A stretch of DNA of 64,000 nucleotides from Ceratorhiza oryzae-sativae (taxonomy: Eukaryota; Basidiomycota; Agaricomycetes; Cantharellales; Ceratobasidiaceae). Positions 54,333-64,000 of the stretch are shown piece by piece. The notes under the pieces were generated by a model. That model was not told the DNA's origin. It saw nothing but the letters and a program-made list of their open reading frames with translations, and made no database searches. The translations under genes were made by a program, and so were the position numbers. The stretch lies in contig JARWMV010000010.1 of assembly GCA_030998015.1 (NCBI GenBank), forward strand, positions 310,001 through 374,000, written 5' to 3'. Position 1 is the stretch's first letter. Each line of letters begins with the position of its first letter.

Positions 54333-54421
54333 CACGTGGTGCAGATTATGATTATTTGGTTGTATATGGAAATAGAAACGCGTTACTAAAGTCCAAGCAC
54401 GTATAGTCACGTGGTGCAGAT
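54333..54421. repeat. Direct repeat of a 14-mer containing an E-box
   Basis: CACGTGGTGCAGAT occurs at 54333-54346 and again at 54408-54421, 75 bp apart, in an otherwise non-repetitive stretch. Each copy contains CACGTG. They lie about 420-510 bp upstream of the M28 peptidase start and may belong to its promoter. Confidence 0.6.
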
Positions 54422-54844
54422 GACTGCCGACACCATCCGAATACTTGCACGGTCTATCTTCATAACCTCCATGCGCAGCTTAATTCATATGCACTGTCGA
54501 CGGATTGCCCAAGACGAAGCGCATCTGACGACTTTCTTGGCGGCTTCGACGACCATGCGACACGCTTTCTACATAACCTGCCCAGACCCGGAGCTTACTT
54601 AAAGAAGGCTCGGGAACCCCAGTACTTTTACCGATATCTTCAGAGAACTCAAATTCGCAGCCCACATGGACAACTTGGTAACGAAGTTCGCACCGTCAGA
54701 TTCCCATAACGTACTTAGCATCCAACCCATAGGACGCAGAGGCGACAGTTGTGGACCTTGTGGATGTATTTCTTGGCGAGAACCCTCATAAAATGAACCA
54801 AGTAACTCGGCTGCACTTGCTATCATTCTCATTATCTCTTCACC

Positions 54845-56961
54845 ATGAGGAGCGTGGCCGCTACTGTCCTCCTTGGAAGCACTATTTGCCTGTGCTCGCC
54901 CGCACCCGGACTCAAGCCGGGCCCAAAAGAGCTTACGTCCAAGGCGTACCAGGACTCGATCAAGCTCGAAGGACTGTTAACCCACGCCCGTAAATGGCAG
55001 GAGTTTGCGGATCGCGCCAACGGGACGAGGAGTTTTGGTACAAGAGTATGTCCAAACGTACTGGTGTAATTTATAAAGGTTTAAGTTTTGAAAACTAGGG
55101 GTATCAACTTTCTGCGGACTATGTGTACAATCTGGCAAAGCGATCGGGATACAAGGTCACTCGCCAAGGTGTCAAGTTCCCCCAATCCACAATCTACTCT
55201 CAAAGCTTGACCATCGATACGAAACAATTCGGCTCTGGAGAGGTCATTGCGTTTAGCGTACGTATTTACTATTTGTAGAGACTATCATACCTAAGCGTTA
55301 TCCTGGATATTGTAGTACAGTCCTCCCACTCCGACCCAAGGCATCACGTCCAATTTGGTTCTCGTGCCCGATGGTCCAGCAAACACGACTGGAGCTGGGT
55401 GCGATCCCACAGACTACGCTGGACTGGATGTGACCGGCAAGGTATGTACCCGAGAGACCTTGAGTATATCCATCGCTCAACCATAGTCCTTGACAATACA
55501 GATTGCGTTCATCTCGCGCGGCTCATGCACGTTTGCTATCAAATCTAGTCTAGCAAAAAATGCTGGTGCCGCGGCTGCTATCATATACAACAATGTCGCA
55601 AACCAAGGTGCCATCTCTAGCCGTATTTCATACAACACGAGTGAGAGCGTACCAACTGTGATGATCGGGCTCGAAACCGCCCAACCTTTCCTCGCTCGAC
55701 TCAACGGTACTACGAGTGAGGCCGTATCTGCAACGCTCAAGGTCGACAGCTTGGTCAAGGACGTGATTTCGGAGAACATCATTGCGCAGACAGTGTGAGT
55801 ATGGTGGCAAGAGGTCTCTATCCTAACAATAAGTTTTTGTCACAACAGATGGGGAAACCAGAGCAACGTTATTCACGTTGGCGGCCATCTTGATTCTGTA
55901 CCGGCCGGTCCTGGCGTCAACGATGATGGATCGGGTAGCGCGACGGTCGCCGAACTGCTCGTCCAGCTCGCCAAGTTTAAACCGAGTCGGAATGCGGTGC
56001 GGTTTTCTTGGTGGACCAATGAAGGTGGGTCTTTTGATAAATGTGGCGTCGGTGAATAATATATTGATGGTTGCTTCCAGAGATCGGTCTGGTGTAAGTT
56101 TGGGATACGCACAGGTCCAATTGTTCTCTAACTTGGGTATAGCGGATCTCAATACTATGTCGACTCGCTCTCCGCGGCCGAAAAGGCCAAGATAGCTTTA
56201 TACATCAACGTGAGCCCTTGTTGTATAGTTGTATGTTTGAGCTTACATCGAGAATGTAGCTCGACATGACGGCCTCTCCAAACTACATCTACGGCATTCA
56301 TGACGGAGACGGCTCTTCTGGGTCAAACAGCGTTACTCCCCCACCAGGATCGGCCGCGTTGGAAAAGCTATTCCAGGAAGATTTTGAATCGAAGAAGCTT
56401 CCATGGGCGAGCTACGCGTTTAGCGGAAGTTCGGACTATGACGCTTTCCTCAAGGCAGGGATTCCAGCTGGTGAGTTTAAATTTTTGGCAATAGTGAGAA
56501 AATCCTGGTATATCGATATGGAATAGGTGGTCTGGCCACTGGTGCTGGGGGAATCAAAACAGAAGCGCAGGCGGCCAAGTTTGGAGGACAAGCTGGGGTT
56601 GCTTTGTAGGTCTTCGCTCCCTATCGGACCTCCATCGATTCTAACATTCTTCTACAGCGACAAATGCTACCATGCTGCGTGTGAGTGGCCGAAATTCACG
56701 CATTTATTCGTGTGGGGAAGGGGAACTAACCTGGAACACATAGGTGATACGATCGACAACCTTGCGCTCGACGCGTTCCTCGTAAACGCCCGCTCGGTCG
56801 CACACGTTGTCGCAACCACCGCCAACTCGACAGCACTTATCGATGCCGAAGCTGCTGATGCTGGCAAGATGAAAATTCAAGTGATCCCCAAAGAACCCGC
56901 TGGGGGAGTCGGGCTCGTGGATCTGGGCTTCTCATGTCGAGGTCATCATGACGAGCTGTAA
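54845..56961 (+). CDS. Secreted M28 family aminopeptidase
   Basis: Eleven exons (54845-55045, 55099-55257, 55316-55441, 55502-55794, 55849-56024, 56081-56093, 56143-56209, 56260-56470, 56527-56605, 56658-56680, 56744-56961) give 521 residues. It starts with a signal peptide (MRSVAATVLLGSTICLCSP). A PA-type insert follows (GKIAFISRGSCTFAIKSSLA, AAAIIYNN). The M28 catalytic core has zinc ligands in VIHVGGHLDSVPAG (His) and GVNDDGSGSA (Asp), the catalytic Glu pair in WWTNEEIGL, and further motifs SGSSDYDAFLKAGIP and DKCYH. NxT/NxS sites support secretion. It resembles aminopeptidase Y/leucine aminopeptidase 2, which remove N-terminal residues from peptides outside the cell or in the vacuole. Exon 6 is only 13 nt and carries the second catalytic Glu codon's end. 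Frame intact. Confidence 0.93.
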
Positions 56962-59876
56962 GCAAAAGATAAAACTGAAAGGGTGAACAAATCAGAGTGT
57001 ATCCGCCAAGGCATACAAAGTTGTCCATCGATTGAAATGAATCATTGCGCCCGACCCCCGTTCTGTCCCTTTGTCGAGCTCGAGAAGTGGAAGAAGTCGC
57101 AACGATGCGCCGTATACAAATCCAAATAATCAACGCTCTAATCGACCCCCTGGATATTCAGAGCGCGCGTCGAGCTATCATCCCCAAGTGCACCCAGACA
57201 TAGGTCTATTACCTGATCTACGTTTGAGCCGAGAGATGATCTTCATTGTTATAACGACACATGATATACCGCCCTCGATACGCGTTCTTCGATTCATTTC
57301 GGGAGTCGGGGTATTCCATTCGCGAATGGCGAGTTGTATGCGCCTCGGTCGAGAGTATGTTGAGAGCCGACGATCATGAAACATAATATGATTGCCACCG
57401 GTTGGCTCCAAGTCGGTTCAGTGTGTCCATGGACCGGCATCAGTTCAATCGTATGGAAGGACCACTCGACCCCGAGCATGGATCGTTCCATGTGGCGGGG
57501 TTTTTTTTTGCATCATCTACAGCCGACTCTGTGCCTCGGATATTCATTTCAAAAAGCCAAAGGTGATCGCAATTCAAACTGTCCAATCCGTCTGTAGGAT
57601 GGGTATGAAACCTGGCCGACCCGGACAGAACAGTTCTTACTCGAAGAGCGCAGACATATGTTCCAGGCAGAGCGTACGTGGGCCATCGTCGCGCCGAAAT
57701 CGAGCGAAATACACGTTCTTATTTTCGGAACACACCCATCGTAGCACGCGGGACACAGGACACGCGATACATCCAGTGCACTCAGACATTTCCGCGATCT
57801 CAAACACGTACCACGCGTCCTCAACAAACTTGTCGCACCGTACAGATATCAAACACGCCACTCAACTCGAATGGGAGAAAATAAAATTAACAACACGAGT
57901 CAAGCAAGGCCTGCCTCAGACTGTGTTCGTGCTGCAAACCCTGCGAGTTGATCTTGATCTTGAGAATCGTACACGCGGTTGCAAGCCCTCTGACGTCGTG
58001 GGCGTGAGGTGACCAGTCACATAGTTTTTTTAAATAAATAAACTAAACTATTGCTACCCAGCCTCGTGTGCCTTGGAAGAAAAGCCAGGCGTGTTCGCGA
58101 GATGATGGATTGGATCGAGGGCGTATAGGCCGAGTGGGCGCCTTTTCGGTGTGAACAAAGGGAGGCGGAATTAGCGCTTAGGGGCTTTGAGAGTTGTGGA
58201 GAGTGTGCAATTGAAAGGGGGGTGTACGTGGTTTGCATGCGAAGTTCAGGTCAGCTGGTTTGGAGAAACGATTGACTGGACAGAAATGGGGGTTTCAGGG
58301 GGGCACACAGAATCGAGAATTGAGATGAAGGATGACGAGTTTGAATGCACTGCATACACCGGCTCCTCCGACATACCTCTACAGGAACAGTGATGTGGAA
58401 AATGTTTGGTGGGCGGATGCGATTTCTCTCATGTCGGTGTTCATGTCGGCGTGAAGATTCAGGATCGGTCAGGGCTGGGGCAGGACAGAGTCGAGACGAG
58501 GGGCGAACGCGAGAATGATCTATTCAGAAATACGGATATGCTTGATTGAATGTTCAAGGATAGGACGTGAACGGCAGACATGGTCTAGGAGATGTGAGCA
58601 TCAAGAATGAGACTAGATGCGTACTATGGAATATGTGTTTTCCTATCAGCCCGAAATGTATTTATCATCGCGACCGATCATGCCCAAGAGCCATGCGAAA
58701 TCGGGGGTACTTCCTAGCGTACAGCCATATCTACCTGAACTAAATCGTGCCGACTATATGCCGACGTGCCCGCTCGGCCGGGAATTTAGCACGTCGTCGT
58801 GGTTTCATCAGCCCGCGCGTGATAGACTACACATATGTTCCTGAGACGTGGCGCGGGGGAGCCTCTTAGCGTATTCCCCGTGCTATAAGCTAGCCACAGA
58901 CCTTTGTCCTAGGCCGATTTACTTGGTGGCGCGTGCGATAGGGAAGGGTGACCGGGCAAAGCGAACGAACATGAGCTAACATTTCACGTTGATTAATGTG
59001 TAGACCTCTCTTCACAGCTTGCGGAGTTCTAGCGAGGTTTTTTTTTTAAATCTGAGCGGAGGAAATGTGAAGGCCCAGACACGAAACGCGATTGCCACTC
59101 AGCACCCGGCGGGTGACGGTAGAGGCAAAACGTCGGGGCCGACGCCCTCGGGGCAGCTTGCCACTGTGAAAATGTGCGGGGCGCTCAAGATGCGGGAGAG
59201 TTTGGGTTGTTGGAATATGCGGCCGTCGGGGTCGGTTATGGCCGACGAGGCGGCGAGGAAATGGCGAGTGGACGGGTGTGGCAATGCCGGCGGCGAGCAT
59301 CGAGGCTCTATTGTCTCTGGAGAGAAGAGCCAAGCTTGGATGACGACAATAGGTGATGGATAATGAAGCTTGAGGAATAACGTGGTCCAGTGATCGACGC
59401 GAGACAATTATCGCTATTGTCCACTCACGGCGTGAGACAGAGGCTGATCGAGGACGTGCGAGCGTGTCCATTGTGCCCAGGCTCGTTGGAGATGTTCAAA
59501 GTAGCATAAATGCAGAAAACCGAGTGAGATGGGCATGGCACACGGGCGACAACGGGGGGTATATGCAACCGGGATTGGCTTCGGTGTATCATGCGGCCGG
59601 ATGGGGGGCAATAGGGCCACACAGGGCCAAACATGTCCCGGTCTCACTGGACCCGTGTGCGATCATAGAAGCCTTTGGTTTGCTTTTCGGGAGGTCAATG
59701 GTCAATGGGGTCCGCGATTTGAGATCAGGGCCTTTGCCCTTCGGTGTGTCACTTGTGGTGTGACGAGTGGATGGCTGCGCGACGGCTGCCCCGCGTATAT
59801 GTACCCGTGGTCCAAGCTCGGTCTCAGCATCGCTCCAGCCGCTCGATTCATCTCTGTTCATCTCCACGTGCCTACA
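56962..59876. other. Intergenic, no gene seen
   Basis: Many short frames, none with a motif or splice continuity. T and A runs (for example 57500-57510 and 59039-59047) are present. The last part is GC-rich and gives long artefactual frames on both strands. Confidence 0.4.
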
Positions 59877-60311
59877 ATGCAGTACCGATCCCGCCCCGCC
59901 GCACCCGCCTCGCCCAGCGCATCCTCCTATGCGCCGTCGCAATCCACCCGCTCCCATGGCTCCGCCTCGTCCCACTACGACGCAGAGTCCACCTCGTCGC
60001 TCGTCTACCACTCTTCCGAGGAGGAGCCCGAGGACTTTGGCGACCCAGCCGTCCTCGCCCACGACATCTGCGACTTCTTCGGCGGCATTCCCGCTCCCAA
60101 AAAGGCGAAGAAGCCCAAGGCCCCCAAAGCACCCAAGCAGTCTGCCCACGTTGTTGAGCTTCCACTTGGCACATCCACCGCCGCGCAACCTCGCGAAGGC
60201 GGCTCTCGTCTCCGACGACTCTGCAAAGCCATTGTTCCGGTTAGTCTTGACAATGCCAATTCCTCACCTTCCGTCGCTCATTGTTCTATTGTGCAGTCAT
60301 CAAAGGCCTAA
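59877..60311 (+). CDS. Small low-complexity protein, unknown
   Basis: ATG 59877 opens a 144-codon frame. It is Ser/Ala/Pro-rich at the start, acidic in the middle (HSSEEEPEDFGDPA, then VLAHDICDFFGG), then Lys/Pro-rich (KKAKKPKAPKAPK). An internal GTTAGT...CAG stretch (60241-60297, 57 nt) could be an intron and would leave the frame unchanged, ending PSSKA. The VLAHDICDFFGG helix flanked by acidic and basic stretches could be an interaction motif. I recognise no family. Confidence 0.45.
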   Translation: MQYRSRPAAPASPSASSYAPSQSTRSHGSASSHYDAESTSSLVYHSSEEEPEDFGDPAVLAHDICDFFGGIPAPKKAKKPKAPKAPKQSAHVVELPLGTSTAAQPREGGSRLRRLCKAIVPVSLDNANSSPSVAHCSIVQSSKA

Positions 60312-61099
60312 GTGTCTCGTCTTTCTCCTTGGGGCTTGCTTGTCTGGGACAATTGGGTTCGCCTCGCGCGACATATTATCATCAGGAACACTACGATATC
60401 CGGGTCTACTATTCGTTCTATCACTGTATTTTTATAGAGGAGTATGTACTGCGTACCAATGTTATCATCCATGTTGTATATCTTCCCTTTTGCGACTCCG
60501 ACACCCGTCGCTTGATATCCAAAAGCCCCCAAGAACAATGGGCCCTCCCAACGCATTCAGCTGCCACGTCGACCACTAATTGCTCTCGCGCCAACTCCCC
60601 CCAAACTCATGTCATCGCTGTGACCGTTATCGAGACCCTAGACAGAGCGCCACGCCGCTGGGAGACAGAGACCGTGAGTAACGCGATATCTCGCAAACCC
60701 ACCGCACGCCAAGCCAAATCGAGTCCGCCCTCTAGCACGCGAGCGACGCCGCTCCCTACTTCGCAGCAACCTTTGTTTCAACCAGTCCGATTTGGGGGGG
60801 ATGGGGCGATGATTTAGCCACGAGGGGGCAGGAAACGGTAAAGGGAGGATAGGGGAAACCCGACGAGAAACTGGCAGCAAACGGGGTTCTAGCGCGTACC
60901 GACGGCTATTGTCTCTGAAATCTCCCTCATTTGCATGCACTTCCAGACATCATCGACGAATGAGGACCAAGCTATATTGCAAAAAGGCAGGCATAGATTA
61001 TATTCGGGATTTTTTTCGAACGCAGGACTTCACACGAGGCCCGCTCGATCAGGTATCGTCTAGTTCTGGTCACAAAGCTCCACAACCCTAAATACACGC
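60312..61099. other. Intergenic downstream of SSS1
   Basis: A plus-strand frame to 60817 has a hydrophilic end (PLFQPVRFGGDGAMI) but no start or family I can support. Otherwise this is convergent 3' sequence. Confidence 0.35.
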
Positions 61100-61575
61100 C
61101 TATGCGCCTCCGCTACAAGAAACAAAGGATGAGCCGACGAAAAGTCTCGGTCGAGGATGTGCACTTACACTAGAATGTTGTTGCTGCGCAGCCGACAGGC
61201 AAAGTTTATCAGATCGCGACTTCGACATGCTGTACGTTGGGCCAAAGATGGCTACTCACATTGGGATATGAATGAGCTTGACGAAATAGCCGATGAACCC
61301 CATGATACCGAACCCGATAGCGACCGCCTTGCAAATCTGCACATACTCTGTGACACCCAGTTAATTTCGCAATCTGCCAGGGAGGATACCCGAGAAGATC
61401 CCCTGTCACGGTTTGCACACCTTTTTGAGTAGGTTTGGTACACCTGGCGAGGAACTGTGGGAGCATTTGGTTAGTCGTCGGAGATTGCGCGCGTCTCGTT
61501 GGGGTTACTCACAAGCTTTCCTTCTCGCGCGAACTCCTGAGGCATCTCGACGAACTCCTTGACCTTGTCCGACAT
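61100..61575 (-). CDS. SSS1: Sec61 gamma subunit (Sss1)
   Basis: Five exons on the minus strand (61513-61575, 61421-61454, 61260-61347, 61170-61184, 61100-61112) give exactly 70 residues, the usual size. The protein starts [19 protein letters not shown], continues [20 protein letters not shown], has the single tail-anchor helix [20 protein letters not shown], and ends INNILVGGA. This is the small subunit that clamps the Sec61 translocon in the ER membrane, needed for co- and post-translational import. The last two exons are only 15 and 13 nt, so a frame-based search would miss the C-terminus. It diverges from the SMP-30-like gene. Confidence 0.96.
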
Positions 61576-62115
61576 TTTTAGAGCGAGTATAAAGTAGAGG
61601 TGTGAGAGTGGGGGGTCAAAGTCGAGCTTAAGTGTTGGAAAGAACGTGGTCGAGTGCTGGCGGCCTACGTGGAGAATCATGACTAAGCGGTGGCTATGTA
61701 AGGGTTTGTCATCCCAAGTTGTTTCGGAACTCGACTGCTGGCAGACTCTATGCACGCTCTTGCTGGATCTTTCCAGGCGAACACGTCTGATCCTCGAGTA
61801 TCCGTGCCGCAGATCGATTCAATTGAGGTCGGCCCGCCAATGTATGCTCGATTCTTCCCCGGTGTTAGCTGCTGTCTTGTGGGTATTTAAGTTTCTTTAC
61901 AATATCGCATTTTAATGGATCGAGTATGTTTACCGGCTGAACCTAAAGCTGAATCTGAGGAGGCCACCCAGCTGCTAGTTCCATTGGCCAAACAAATCCC
62001 GCCTTGTCCCTTACGTAATCCAATTCCTTGGCGCATCCCATCTATCCCCATTTGGATATATGAACCCGGACTATTTTGCTCTTATCCATCACACTGTAGC
62101 ATTCTTCGATCGACC
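61576..62115. promoter_or_regulatory. Divergent intergenic region, SSS1 / SMP-30-like
   Basis: The 540 bp separate two divergent start codons and must include both promoters. A C/T-rich leader precedes each ATG. An in-frame upstream extension of the SMP-30-like gene from 61915 exists but lacks family similarity. Confidence 0.4.
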
Positions 62116-63389
62116 ATGTCAGATCCGTATTCTGGTGTTGAATCTATTACCGTGTCTGAGCCTCTGCTCAAGACCCAATGTATTCTTGGTGAAGGTGCGC
62201 CGAGGACCAATTAGTGAGGCTACACAGCCAAAGTAACCTGTGCATGATCACTCAGGCCCATTGTACGACGCACGAACGGATACTTTCCACTTTTTGGACA
62301 TCATGCGCAATCGAGTTTACAACTACCATCTCGGATCCAAGTCTTTGACCGTTCATGAATACGACGAGCCCGTGTCTGCTTTGGCGATTCGAGGCGATGG
62401 ACTGGGAGTAGGTAGAATCTAATCCTTACATTGAGGCCTTTATTGAGAATTGTCAGCTTGCCTGCGCTGCCAAGCGTGGGTTTGCTTTACTCTATCCCCC
62501 AACGTCCGAATCGGAAAAGGGCCGTCTAGAGTATTTGGCGACACCTCTTGACAAGTATCGCGAAAGCAAGACTCGGTTCAACGATGGAGCATGTGATGCG
62601 CGTGGCAGGTTCTTTGCTGGAACTCTATCTGTCGACAATGGAGCTGGTGGATCGTTGTGGAGTTATGGGCTAAAAGGCGAAGGTGTTAGGCTGGTTGATG
62701 ATAATGATATCTCGGTAAGGGGCTGCGTATTTGTACTTCCGGGTAATGGCTAAGGGGCATAAAGGACTCCAACGGCCTAGGATGGACGATCGATAACAAG
62801 ACCATGTACTTTACGGACTCTCAAAATAGCCGAATCTTGGCCTACGACTATGACATTGAAACAGGTCAGCATATATCTACTTGGCTTGCACACGTATTTA
62901 TATCATAAAAGGCACCGTATCTGGACGCCGTGTCCATATTGAGATACCTAAATCCCAGGGGTTGCCCGATGGATTATGCTTCGACGACAAGAGGGATTGT
63001 GGAGTGCCTAGTAAGTTGGTTGCCTATTGACCATTCAAGCTTAACAGACTGAATCGGGTATAGTTGGACCGGATCTAAAATAGTTCGATTCTCAAAGGAA
63101 GGGAAGCCAACGCTTGTAGTGAATATACCTGGTGCCTTCAGCATAACAGCATGCACGTTTGGAGGTTTGTTTTTCCTTCACAAGTTCAATTACGATATTG
63201 ACGGTCAAGTGTTACGCAGGCTTAAACAACGACAGACTGTTCGTAACAACGGCTTCTCCCGAACTAAGTCCCCACTCTGGTGTAAAGCTGAGCGACTTTC
63301 CTCAGTCTGGAGATCTCTTTGAGGTGGACCTAGGAGGCAAGTATAGAGGGGGGTCTTGGAGGCATGAGTTCCGTGGTCAAATCGTGTGA
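62116..63389 (+). CDS. SMP-30/gluconolactonase/regucalcin-like protein
   Basis: Seven exons (62116-62194, 62256-62407, 62457-62714, 62765-62864, 62912-63010, 63064-63164, 63220-63389) yield about 320 residues. The family's metal ligands are visible: Glu in LGEGPLYDA, Asn in TRFNDGACDARGRFFAGT, and Asp after SNGLGWTIDNKTMYFTDS. Further blocks are LPDGLCFDD, WTGSKIVRF and LNNDRLFVTTA. The fold is a six-bladed propeller that hydrolyses sugar lactones such as gluconolactone with a divalent metal. The exon lengths leave the frame one base short at about 63005; a second G in GTGCC would give VAYWTGSK as in relatives. I take it as a sequence error. Cytosolic; no signal peptide. Confidence 0.88.
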
Positions 63390-63865
63390 TATTATAGTTT
63401 GAAGCTTTGCCTTGAAAAATAATGAAAATATAAGTATCTACGGTTGGGCGGTGTAATAGTATTTACTATAACGATCCAAATGCTGCGAACGATTGCATCG
63501 TGGTACTGCACGTAATTTTGGGTGTCAGGACTTAGGATTAGGCGCCTGCCGAGCGAACCGTTGCAGCCACGCTTGCCATTGGGTTCTATCTGTATTGAGT
63601 ATCTATCGACATTTAAGGGTTCTAAGCTTTGCAATAACTTTAAATCTCCCCATTGCGCCACTAATTTACGCCGACTCATACTAGTCCCGGATACCCTCTA
63701 ACTCTCGTCCTCTGAGTAGTCCAACCCTCCCCATCTATTCATAAAAAAGCTATCGTGTTACTCTGTTACGACCTTCCCAAAGGGTCGAGGGTCGTATTCT
63801 TAGTTAAGCCATCATGTGGAATCCCAGGTAGGCCATCCTTGTTGTTTTCATCAACCGATGTCCTA
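63390..63865. other. Intergenic, no gene seen
   Basis: Short frames only. The right side holds the promoter and perhaps a non-coding or tiny first exon (ATG 63814, followed by AGGTAGG) of the gene that runs off the window. Confidence 0.4.
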
Positions 63866-64000
63866 ATGGATCTATTCTTCGAACCGGAGTCAAGCTCTTC
63901 AGCCGCGGAAGATACTGCCTCTGCACATAGTCTGTCGCCGTCGCCTACTGGCGATGGCAATTACCAAGAGATATACGATGATCCCAGACCGAACGCTCCT
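63866..64000 (+). CDS. 5' end of a gene cut by the window border
   Basis: ATG 63866 starts a frame open to the last base (45 codons). It reads MDLFFEPESSSSAAEDTASA and continues SLSPSPTGDGNYQEIYDDP. It is acidic, Ser-rich and disordered, as at the start of many fungal regulators. Too little is present to name it. Confidence 0.5.
   Translation, partial: MDLFFEPESSSSAAEDTASAHSLSPSPTGDGNYQEIYDDPRPNAP

Larger units (their letters stand above)
47981..54844. other. Gene-poor 6.9-kb region
   Basis: Apart from the weak ORF at 49767-50114, I found no domain, transposase or splice-supported gene. Composition is more AT-rich than the gene regions, but CpGs are present, so it is unlike the 16.8-19.8 kb block. 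A 12-G run lies at 52234-52245. Stop codons are dense in all frames. It could hold non-coding transcripts, old relics, or fast-evolving small genes that I cannot see. Confidence 0.4.

Noticed and set aside
59589..60188. 199-codon minus-strand ORF
   Set aside because: Antisense to the GC-rich small gene at 59877; Gly/Arg-rich shadow without domains.
61915..62115. In-frame N-terminal extension of the SMP-30-like protein
   Set aside because: Relatives begin near the ATG at 62116, and the extension is Pro-rich without similarity or a targeting signal.

Overview
This window is a piece of a filamentous basidiomycete genome. Nearly every gene is split by short GT-AG (sometimes GC-AG) introns of about 50-65 bp, genes lie on both strands at 0.2-1.5 kb spacing, and the transposon relics show the CpG loss typical of methylated repeats in Agaricomycetes. 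The protein style suggests a Rhizoctonia/Ceratobasidium-like fungus, but that is an inference and not something I could test.

Layout. 0-1.3 kb: a Tc1/mariner element whose transposase is open except for one TGA. 1.8-9.1 kb: a DUF2306-type membrane protein, a one-pass membrane protein and an unrecognised multi-exon gene. 9.3-16.5 kb: three nuclear regulators, a TBL1/Sif2-type LisH-WD40 protein, a DCAF11/LEC14B-type WD40 protein, and an Rsc9-type chromatin-remodelling subunit; the last two diverge from a 179-bp shared promoter. 16.8-21.5 kb: a repeat block with a 3-kb stretch holding a single CpG (degenerate hAT transposase plus unknown ORFs), a near-palindrome, and a 5'-truncated non-LTR retrotransposon split by a solo LTR with a perfect 5-bp target duplication. 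21.6-27.2 kb: the mitochondrial glycine decarboxylase P-protein (15 exons) and a small TMEM256/DUF423 protein. 28.7-31.1 kb: a weak ORF and a two-exon PPxY membrane protein. 31.4-39.9 kb: saccharopine dehydrogenase (lysine biosynthesis, with a Gcn4-type site and TATA box), a Rac GTPase and a Munc13/Unc13-like protein. 41.3-48 kb: a mitochondrial PPR protein and a large C2H2-like zinc-finger protein. 48-54.8 kb: gene-poor. 54.8-64 kb: a secreted M28 aminopeptidase, a small basic/acidic protein, Sec61 gamma (SSS1), an SMP-30/gluconolactonase-like protein and the 5' end of a further gene.

Most of the coding content is housekeeping: one-carbon and lysine metabolism, ER translocation, polarised secretion (Rac next to Unc13) and chromatin control. 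I found no CRISPR, operon, tRNA, rRNA or biosynthetic cluster. The unusual content is the repeat block and several gene-structure features: five GC-AG introns, coding micro-exons of 13-18 nt, and one-base frame breaks in at least five conserved genes that look like assembly errors.
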